Under the pieces are notes generated by a model. That model worked only from the letters and a program-made list of their open reading frames with translations. It had not been told where the DNA came from and ran no database searches. From the NCBI GenBank assembly GCA_012033095.1, contig JAAUPO010000192.1, positions 1 to 5,563 of the forward strand: a DNA stretch of 5,563 bases. Reading direction: 5' to 3'. The stretch comes from Synechococcaceae cyanobacterium RL_1_2 (GTDB lineage: Bacteria > Cyanobacteriota > Cyanobacteriia > Cyanobacteriales > JAAUPO01). Positions 1 to 4,828 of the stretch are shown here, piece after piece (position 1 is the first letter of the stretch; the number at the start of each line of letters is the position of its first letter). Both the position numbers and the translations under genes were made by a program.

Positions 1-505
1 ATCCTTGAAGGGATTTAAAATATAGGCGATCGCAACGGGGTTCGGTGGGGTCATCGGGGCAGAGTTGATATCCCGTTTTTTCGTATAACGCGATCGCTTC
101 CGGTAAGGTGGTAATCGTTTCAATCCAAATTCCCTCAAAACCTAACTCTTTAATACGTTGTTCGAGCTGCTGCAACAAATATCGCCCTAATCCCCGATGG
201 CGCACCGCCTGGGCTAAATACATTTTTCTAAGTTCAACGGTGTGGTGGGGGTGGGGATAAAAACCAATGGAACCAACGATCTCTGCTGTTTCTTGAGTTT
301 CCACTACCCACAGTTCCCCTCCTTTGTTTAGGTAAGCTTCTTCAACGTGCATGGCATCCCAGTCGCCATAACCAGGTTCCGTATTAAAGGCAAAACCGTA
401 TTCTGCCAAAGTCGTTTTAATTACAGTGAGGGTAGCTTCTCGATCGCGGGGTTCCCATGGTCGAATCAGATAAACCCGATCATCAATCTTAAATTCCATC
501 AACAT
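1..505 (-). CDS. GNAT family N-acetyltransferase, C-terminus cut by the window edge
   Basis: An open frame on the minus strand from ATG 505-503 gives 168 residues and is still open at base 2, so only a few C-terminal residues are probably missing. It reads as a single-domain GNAT enzyme, which transfers an acetyl group from acetyl-CoA to an amine; the substrate cannot be told. Beta strand 4 is VELRKMYLA (about residues 90-98). It leads into the acetyl-CoA pyrophosphate-binding loop RHRGLG (102-107), matching the Q/R-x-x-G-x-G/A signature of motif A. Motif B follows as LPEAIALYEKTGY (134-146), whose Tyr141 sits where many GNATs have the general acid. There is no signal peptide or membrane segment, so it should be cytosolic. 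ATG 499 and GTG 508 are alternative starts; an in-frame TGA at 514-512 limits the N-terminus. No clear Shine-Dalgarno is seen, and the start overlaps the stop of a possible small ORF (TGATG). Confidence 0.9.
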   Translation of the reverse strand, partial: MLMEFKIDDRVYLIRPWEPRDREATLTVIKTTLAEYGFAFNTEPGYGDWDAMHVEEAYLNKGGELWVVETQETAEIVGSIGFYPHPHHTVELRKMYLAQAVRHRGLGRYLLQQLEQRIKELGFEGIWIETITTLPEAIALYEKTGYQLCPDDPTEPRCDRLYFKSLQG

Positions 506-591
506 CACAAGTCATTATCCAGATTTTCAAAATTCCGTGTCTTTAGTTTGGCAACGGTATCTTCCACCCAGAACAAAACATTTTTGCCCAT
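505..591 (-). CDS. Possible small protein, 28 aa, overlapping the GNAT start
   Basis: From ATG 591-589 a 28-residue frame begins MGKNVLFWVEDTVAKLK and ends at TGA 507-505. That stop shares its last base with the ATG of the acetyltransferase (TGATG), the arrangement used for translational coupling. The composition is protein-like: a short hydrophobic stretch, then alternating charged residues that could form an amphipathic helix. The frame is open upstream to TAG 642-640, but ATG 591 is its only ATG. The start codon lies inside the tandem 10-bp repeat at 581-600. I do not recognise a family, no ribosome-binding site is evident, and chance is a real possibility at this length. Confidence 0.3.
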   Translation of the reverse strand: MGKNVLFWVEDTVAKLKTRNFENLDNDL

Positions 592-600
592 TTTTGCCCA
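581..600. repeat. Perfect tandem duplication of a 10-bp unit
   Basis: The unit TTTTTGCCCA occurs twice with no mismatch, just upstream of the acetyltransferase. On the minus strand it reads TGGGCAAAAA twice and supplies overlapping ATGGGC sequences, including the possible start of the 28-residue ORF. A 10-bp duplication shifts the frame, so it decides which upstream ATG is in frame with that ORF. Replication slippage is the likely origin. Confidence 0.8.
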
Positions 601-632
601 TAGAGTAAAGATGATGCCATGATTAAATTCCC

Positions 633-725
633 GGTAGTCCTATACAAGCAAGGATCAGGAAGATTAAACCCCTTGATAATCAATTATCCTGGGTTTAAAT
701 ATCCTTACAGCTTTAGCACCACCAA
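633..725. repeat. Dispersed intergenic repeat, copy A, with a hairpin
   Basis: This segment of about 92 bp aligns, in the same orientation, with 4105-4195 at very roughly three quarters identity by eye. Shared blocks include GGTAGTCCTATACAAG at the left end, ATCAATTATCC in the middle, and AAATATCCTT then CAGCTTTAGCAC towards the right. Copy A contains an interrupted inverted repeat. The outer arms are TTAAACCC (664-671) and GGGTTTAA (691-698); the inner arms are GATAAT (675-680) and ATTATC (683-688). The outer arm is degraded in copy B. It has no coding capacity and I do not know the family; it could be a small dispersed element or a remnant of a larger one. Confidence 0.65.
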
Positions 726-1096
726 ATTCCCTTCGTTAAAATTAGCGGGTTAAACAATTTAACAATTTATGGTGAGGCTTATTTGTCTTTTTTGTCCGTT
801 AGGAATAAGAAATTAATAATATAGTCAATTTAATTTAGTATGGGGTGGCTGTTCCTCTCAATGGAATGTTTTTAGATCTATTTGTTTCCCCTAATTATTT
901 AAAAAGACTATATCTAAAACTTAAATCCCCATTAGGTTACCTTCCCTCGCAGGAGACCCCACAAATTGTCAAGTTATTTAATTCACGATCCTTAGGGATT
1001 GTAGCTTGGGATTGCTAGTTTAACGCGATCGCCTTCAGAAATGGCGTTTTAGAGCGATCGCGGTGGTCTAGCCCGTCAAAATTTTAGTTACACCAC
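726..1096. other. Gene-free stretch with no recognised element
   Basis: About 370 bases of mostly AT-rich sequence with no convincing reading frame on either strand, no tRNA-like cloverleaf and no riboswitch or sRNA that I recognise. It holds two exact HIP1 octamers (1025-1032 and 1054-1061), only 21 bases apart. Between them AACGC and GCGTT could form a weak, poorly spaced hairpin followed by four Ts, which I do not call a terminator. With the flanking repeat and IS remnant, the gap between the acetyltransferase and DUF928 genes is about 710 bp, long for this compact genome type, which suggests decayed sequence. Confidence 0.5.
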
Positions 1097-1213
1097 CCTT
1101 AGAACGTGTTTGAAAAGTAGCACGATGTAGTGAAAATGGTGAAAACAAGAAATTTTGCACCATGGTAATGATGGGACAATTATTAGGATACCGATCTCAC
1201 CGGGGAGCAGTTT
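1097..1213 (+). mobile_element. Putative decayed IS end (IS5-like) with start of transposase
   Basis: The left end, AGAACGTGTTTGAAAAGT (1101-1118), is almost identical to the left end of the MITE-like element at 4238-4260: 22 of 23 bases from 1097 to 1119. About 70 bases further in, the plus frame at 1187-1213 reads DTDLTGEQF. This resembles the TDLTDEQW motif found near the N-terminus of many IS5-family transposases, at about the expected distance from an IS end. Nearby stop codons show it is not a working gene, and no right end or rest of the transposase is present. The remnant stops a few bases from the DUF928 stop codon. The family assignment is from memory of motif and terminus and is tentative. 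Confidence 0.5.
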
Positions 1214-1219
1214 CCTACC

Positions 1220-1966
1220 CTAGGATTCTGGTACTACGGCCAGGGGGGTAAGCTCTAAGGGTCGATCTAGATCCATAAAATCCGTTAACCCTACTGACTC
1301 TAGTAAATTGTTGGTAGCCCCTTGGCCCTCAAACAAAGCAGCGGCTAAAGCATCATACCAAAAGCCTGCTTCCGCTAAAGTGGTGGCACTAGCATCTTGG
1401 ACGATCGCGTCTCCATCCTGCACCGCATGTACCCAACCATTAGTTTTTAAATCATTACTGCGATCGCTTTGGTCACAGACAACGTTGAAATACCATTGAT
1501 AGGCGATGAGTTTACCATTGGGGGTTTTCCCTGGTACTAGGTTGAGCTCTGGTGGCAATGATAAAGCTACAATCCCCGGTGTGGCTGGGGTTTCAAATTG
1601 GGCTTGATAGAGGGCATTACGGCCGTTAAAAATCGAAAATTCCACATAATCCCCATTCACCGCCGGTACATACACATAAAAAATCGGGCTACTGGAAGCC
1701 GCCAACGGCATACCAAATTCTTCCCCCGGAATGAGGCTGGCTAACTTTACGTCTCCCACGGAACAATCACCACTGGCTCGGGGAGGGGGTAAGCGACGAC
1801 GGGCAGCCACCTCCCGATTAGAAGGAGCTTTGAATGCCTGGGCGAGGAGGAAACTTTCACTTTGGATAGTACCTCCACGATGGCTCTGGGCGATCGCAGA
1901 GGTACTACCCAAGGAGGAATAAACCAGCACAGCTAAGGGCAAGGATTGTAGGATGGATTTCAACAT
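1220..1966 (-). CDS. DUF928 family exported protein
   Basis: A 248-residue protein of unknown function that I assign to DUF928, a family largely found in cyanobacteria. Residues 1-26 form a signal peptide: Lys3, a hydrophobic core LPLAVLVYSSLG, and a likely cleavage site at AIA-Q. The protein is therefore probably periplasmic. The mature part shows family-like features in order: GDCSVGDVKLASLIP (66-80), SPIFYVYVPA (93-102), GIVALSLP (131-138), YQWYFNVVCD (156-165), NGWVHA (176-181), GFWYDALAAAL (201-211) and NNLLESVGL (219-227). Cys68 and Cys164 are the only cysteines and could form a disulfide. It starts 46 bp after the WD40 gene on the same strand, so the two are probably co-transcribed. 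DUF928 genes are often found near CHAT, TPR or WD40 proteins in cyanobacteria, as far as I recall. The stop codon is 6 bases from an IS-like remnant, so slight alteration of the C-terminus is possible. Confidence 0.85.
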   Translation of the reverse strand: MLKSILQSLPLAVLVYSSLGSTSAIAQSHRGGTIQSESFLLAQAFKAPSNREVAARRRLPPPRASGDCSVGDVKLASLIPGEEFGMPLAASSSPIFYVYVPAVNGDYVEFSIFNGRNALYQAQFETPATPGIVALSLPPELNLVPGKTPNGKLIAYQWYFNVVCDQSDRSNDLKTNGWVHAVQDGDAIVQDASATTLAEAGFWYDALAAALFEGQGATNNLLESVGLTDFMDLDRPLELTPLAVVPES

Positions 1967-3236
1967 AGTTAGGATCGGATAAGGTCAGGTGATCGTTTCT
2001 ACAAAGGAAAAGCTAGGAATTCGGCATAAATAGCCACCATGGGGTCGGTTGGGTACGCCATAACTTGAGGGTGCGATCGTAGCTACCACTAACTAAGCTG
2101 GTACCATCGGGGCTAAATTTTACTACCATCACTGGAGCCCCATGGCCCCGCAACGTATTGACTAGTTGGGGTTGGGCTACCTGCCAAATTTTAATCGTGT
2201 GGTCATAGGCACTACTAGCGAGAACTTGACCATCGGGGCTAAAATCTAAGCCATAAACTGGTTGGCTATGGCCGGTTAGGGTTAGGGGGGCAGCCGAATG
2301 GTTTCGCCAATCCCATAATTTAATTGTAAGGTCGTAGCTACTACTGGCGATGGTGTTGCCATCAGGGCTGAAAGTGACATTGAGCACCGAATCAATGTGA
2401 TCTGCTAGGGTGTTTTCTAATTTACCGGTGTTAGTGGCCCACAGTTTCACCCTATGGTCTGCGCTGGCACTAGCGAACCGTTTACCGTTGGGATGAAACG
2501 CGATCGCCCGCACCCCTTGGTCATGGCCAATCAATGTCGTCCTAAGGGCATTTCCTGCCAGTCGATCCCAGAGTTTAATTTCTCCATCATCATCGCCACT
2601 GGCCAAAATATTGCCATTGGGACTAAACGCCAGGGTGGTAATGGGGGCGTTATGACCCGTTAAGACCACAGGTGCGCGATCGGGTTCCTCTCCAGACCAT
2701 AGTTTAATGGTGTGATTGGAGCCCACCGTAGCGATCGTAGTACCATCAGGACTATACACCGCCGCCGCAAACTGGGTTACATCCTCCGGTTGGTAAGGAA
2801 ATTCCTCCTCCTTCGTTACAATATTCCACGCTGATACCTCAAAATCATCTCCCCCACTAGCCAAAAATTGACTATCTGGGCTGAGGGCGATCGATCGAAC
2901 TTCAGCGATCCCACCGGTAGCCCTTTCTTTTCTCAGGGTGAACTGTTCTTTGCCACTAGCGGGATCCCATAATTTCACCGTGTAATCACCGCTGGCGGTG
3001 GCTAGGGTCTGGCCGTTGTTCGCAAAAACTACCTCAAATACTTCAGCATAGTGGCCAGTAAAGGTATGGATTAATTTATCTGTGTCTAAATTCCATAGTT
3101 TGGCCGTGTTATCGGCGCTGGCAGTGGCTAGGGTTTTACCGTCGGGGCTGAAGGCCAATGCCGCGATCGCTTGGTAATGGCCCTCTAGATCCGTAGGAAT
3201 TTCCCCCAATGTATTCCGATCCCAGAGCTTCACAAT

Positions 3237-3241
3237 CCCCC
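3237..3241 (-). other. Frameshift 2 of the WD40 gene: C5 run, one base too many
   Basis: On the minus strand, repeat 5 reads TTLASCDEQG up to this G5 run and then leaves frame; the next frame picks up at once with IVKLWDRNTLG. With four Gs instead of five, the join gives DEQGIVKLWD, exactly the expected end of a WD40 blade, so nothing is missing or duplicated. An internal ATG at 3302 opens the C-terminal frame but lies in out-of-frame sequence and is unlikely to be a genuine start. Confidence 0.9.
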
Positions 3242-3935
3242 TGTTCATCACAACTAGCCAGGGTCGTGCCGTCTGGGCTAAAATCCAAACCCCGAACACC
3301 ATAATAATGGCCCTCTAGATCAGCGATCTTCTCACCGGTGGTTAAATCCCACAGCCGAATTAAGGGGCTAAGGGTGGTGCTAGTGGCTAAGGTTTGGCCA
3401 TCGGGGCTAACGGTAAGGCGATATACCAGGTCTTCTGTGGTAATGGTGGTGCGAAGTTCTGCCTTTTCCACATCCCAAATCCTAACAGCACCATCGGCAC
3501 TTCCACTGGCTAGAGTGGTGCCGTTTGGGGTAAATTCAAGATCTAAAACTTCCCCGGTATGGCCCGTCAACAGTTGCTTAATTTGTCTGCTACCTACATC
3601 CCATAGGGCAATGCGATGATCCTTGGTTACACTGGCTAAGGTTTGACCATCGGGACTATAGGCGATCGCCCAGACTTCATCAAACCCTTGCTCTAAATTT
3701 CGACTAGACCCCTCTGTTAAATCCCACAGCTTAAAATTAAGATCATCACTGCCGCTAACTAACCGATTCCCCTCCGGACTAAAGGCCACCGATAGCACAT
3801 CATCATTGTGGGCCATTAATACTTCCGGTACTTCTGCCAAATTAATCCCATTCTGGGGACGAATAATATTACTTTCTTGCTGTTGGCGTTGCCACTGGCT
3901 CCAGTAAATAATTAGGCCTAATAACGCGATCGCTA

Positions 3936-3943
3936 CCCCCCCC
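3936..3943 (-). other. Frameshift 1 of the WD40 gene: C8 homopolymer in the membrane-anchor codons
   Basis: The run of eight Gs on the coding strand lies within the codons for LAGGV in the membrane segment. With seven Gs the frame from ATG 4009 continues as LAGGVAIALLGLIIYW into the WD40 repeats. With eight it gives LAGGGSDRV and stops after 46 residues at TAA 3871-3869. In the frame of the repeats, a TAG lies immediately upstream of the run, so no upstream start can serve the 3840 frame as read. This is the longest homopolymer noticed in the window, and its place near the 5' end is typical of phase-variable genes, though sequencing error gives the same picture. Confidence 0.85.
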
Positions 3944-4104
3944 AGCTAACCACACAAATTGAGGCGGCATGTTGCCTGGGCCGGACTTTTTCTGGATTAT
4001 GTTAACCATCACATTGTTAAGGTCTTAGCTAGGCCCCATTATCCCATGGATCCAGCCTGACCTATGGTGTATTACCTAATTTGTATTGGTTATTGCTCTT
4101 TAAT

Positions 4105-4195
4105 GGTAGTCCTATACAAGTAAGGAGTATGAACGTTTAAACCCTTGACCATCAATTATCCCAGTTCCAAATATCCTTCCAGCTTTAGCACTACC
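4105..4195. repeat. Dispersed intergenic repeat, copy B
   Basis: This is the diverged partner of 633-725, in the same orientation. GGTAGTCCTATACAAG is identical at the left end, and ATCAATTATCC, AAATATCCTT and CAGCTTTAGCAC are retained. The outer hairpin arm of copy A (GGGTTTAA) has become AGTTCCAA, so the fold is not preserved. It lies upstream of the WD40 gene, about 95 bases beyond its start, so that gene's promoter may sit in or next to it. Confidence 0.65.
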
Positions 4196-4278
4196 CTTTA
4201 AATTAATCATCTTTAAATTTAAGACCGATCCATCAAGCCTTAGAAAGTGTTTGAAAAGTATCAAATGTTGTTACATCG

Positions 4279-4303
4279 CCCCCTAAATTCCCCAATTTGG
4301 GGG
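4279..4303. terminator. Hairpin that could end ndhL transcripts
   Basis: CCCCC-(T)-AAATT (4279-4289) pairs with AATTTGGGGG (4294-4303) around a CCCC loop, giving a 10-bp stem with one bulged T. It lies inside the MITE-like element about 90 bases after the ndhL stop. There is no proper U-tract on either strand, so a role as terminator or transcript stabiliser is only inferred. The palindrome itself is clear. Confidence 0.35.
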
Positions 4304-4310
4304 ACTTCAT

Positions 4311-4330
4311 TGGTTAAAATTGGTTAAAAT
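4311..4330. repeat. Perfect tandem duplication of a 10-bp unit inside the MITE-like element
   Basis: TGGTTAAAAT occurs twice in a row without mismatch, between the two GC-rich palindromic parts of the element. It is the second exact 10-bp tandem pair in the window, the other being at 581-600; the units are unrelated in sequence. Confidence 0.8.
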
Positions 4331-4393
4331 CTAGGTGATTTCCCCCAGCATGGGGTGCAAGGGGGACTTTTTAAACATCCTCTTCGGTAAACC

Positions 4394-4618
4394 TTAGACG
4401 TTACGGGCTTTAGGACGAAAGTTAAGGAAGGGGCTCAAAGCCAATACACCGGGGAAAAACATAAACATTAAAAAGTACATAAATACCCGTTCCCAGGAAC
4501 TAGCCACATACCAACGTTTGCTGAGATAGAGATAGATACCACCAGGAATCACCAACAGATAAGCCCCAAGTAGGGTGGCATAAAGAGCTAAGGTAATTAA
4601 AATGTCTGTGCTTAACAT
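4394..4618 (-). CDS. ndhL: NAD(P)H-quinone oxidoreductase subunit L
   Basis: This 74-residue membrane protein matches NdhL, a small subunit of the cyanobacterial and chloroplast NDH-1 complex. The complex carries electrons from ferredoxin to plastoquinone in cyclic electron flow and respiration, and its variants support CO2 uptake; the gene was first found as ictA in a Synechocystis carbon-uptake mutant. Two membrane segments are visible: residues 6-32 ([20 protein letters not shown] and on) and 45-65. Between them is the family's most conserved stretch, [16 protein letters not shown] (34-49), and near the C-terminus [16 protein letters not shown] (54-69). The length is normal for the family. 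The start is ATG 4618-4616; AGGGA about 8 bases upstream is a weak possible ribosome-binding site. It is divergent from the methyltransferase gene, and its 3' end abuts the MITE-like element. Confidence 0.9.
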   Translation of the reverse strand: MLSTDILITLALYATLLGAYLLVIPGGIYLYLSKRWYVASSWERVFMYFLMFMFFPGVLALSPFLNFRPKARNV

Positions 4619-4828
4619 GGAAAAATCCCTAGGAAGATTTGTAGTTTGCTAGATTTTACCATAGGTCATAATCCTTGCTAGTTAAGGATGATGCCTGATC
4701 TATGAATTTTTAGGCTAAATACTAATTTTTCCTTGAGAAAGTCTCGTAAAATCTATACCGAGTTATTTAAGTTATTTGACTTTTTAATTTTTCATTTTTA
4801 ACTGTTTATTTTTAATCAAACTAACCCT
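4619..4828. promoter_or_regulatory. Divergent intergenic region between ndhL and the methyltransferase gene
   Basis: The two genes start back to back across 210 bp of AT-rich DNA, so both promoters should lie here. A TAAAAT hexamer sits on each strand at plausible distance: minus strand 4658-4653, about 35 bases before the ndhL ATG, and plus strand 4747-4752. Neither has a convincing -35 box at 16-18 bp. The methyltransferase leader contains AGTTATTTA followed directly by AGTTATTTG (4761-4778), a near-perfect 9-bp tandem pair, and GAGAAAGTCTC (4735-4745), a small palindrome. No known operator is recognised. Confidence 0.4.

Larger units (their letters stand above)
2013..4009 (-). pseudogene. 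Membrane-anchored 14-repeat WD40 protein, split by two frameshifts as read
   Basis: As read, the gene is broken into a 46-residue start (ATG 4009 to TAA 3869), an open middle part up to about 3240, and a C-terminal part ending at TAG 2013. Removing one base from the C8 run at 3936-3943 and one from the C5 run at 3237-3241 restores a single 664-residue protein. Residues 18-36 (FVWLAGGVAIALLGLIIYW) form one membrane segment after Lys7-Lys8. A Gln-rich linker follows, then 14 WD40 repeats from about residue 64 to the end. Most have the pattern LxGHxxxV, FSPDGxxLAS and xxKLWD; repeats 4, 8 and 9 are degenerate. Fourteen repeats suit two seven-bladed propellers, which act as protein-binding scaffolds. 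Only one cysteine remains, and the N-terminus looks like a signal anchor, so the propellers probably face the periplasm. GTG 4012 is an alternative start; TAA at 4027-4025 bounds the frame. No clear ribosome-binding site is seen. It probably forms an operon with the DUF928 gene downstream. Confidence 0.9.
4238..4383. mobile_element. MITE-like element with imperfect terminal inverted repeats
   Basis: The left end AGAAAGTGTTTGAAAAGT (4242-4259) and right end ACTTTTTAAACATCCTCT (4366-4383) are inverted repeats matching at 14 of 18 positions. The left end also matches the IS-like remnant at 1097-1119. The interior cannot code for a protein and contains GC-rich palindromes of the CCCCTAAAT/AATTTGGGGG type, which I recall as widespread in cyanobacterial genomes. 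Size (about 140 bp), terminal repeats and lack of a gene fit a miniature element mobilised by a related transposase. I could not identify a convincing target-site duplication. It ends 10 bases from the ndhL stop codon. Confidence 0.6.

Noticed and set aside
347..622. Plus-strand 91-residue frame
   Set aside because: It is mostly antisense to the acetyltransferase, whose motifs are clear, and has no recognisable features of its own.
1021..1050. Intrinsic terminator made of AACGC and GCGTT followed by TTTT
   Set aside because: The stem is only about 5 bp with a long loop, part of it is a HIP1 site, and no plus-strand gene lies upstream.
3237..3241. Programmed ribosomal frameshifting in the WD40 gene
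   Set aside because: No slippery heptamer with a downstream structure was recognised, two independent shifts would be needed, and a similar indel occurs in an unrelated gene nearby.
2013..3302. ATG at 3302 as the start of a separate 429-residue WD40 protein
   Set aside because: The first 22 residues are an out-of-frame reading of WD40 blade 5; the true blade continues in the other frame and joins at the C5 run.
2454..3619. Plus-strand frames of 69 and 93 residues within the WD40 gene
   Set aside because: They arise from the biased, repetitive WD40 coding sequence read on the other strand.
3136..3840. TTG at 3840 as a genuine start of a 234-residue WD40 protein
   Set aside because: The start is forced only by a stop created by the C8 frameshift. 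Upstream codons in the same frame encode a membrane segment and linker (VAIALLGLIIYWSQW), and the 3' end past 3241 is out of frame.
2013..3840. CRISPR-like regular spacing of similar DNA segments
   Set aside because: The roughly 126-base periodicity comes from WD40 repeats of about 42 codons, not from identical repeats with unique spacers.
4135..4142. GTTTAAAC palindrome as an operator
   Set aside because: It is a short chance-level palindrome within the diverged repeat copy B and is not present in copy A.
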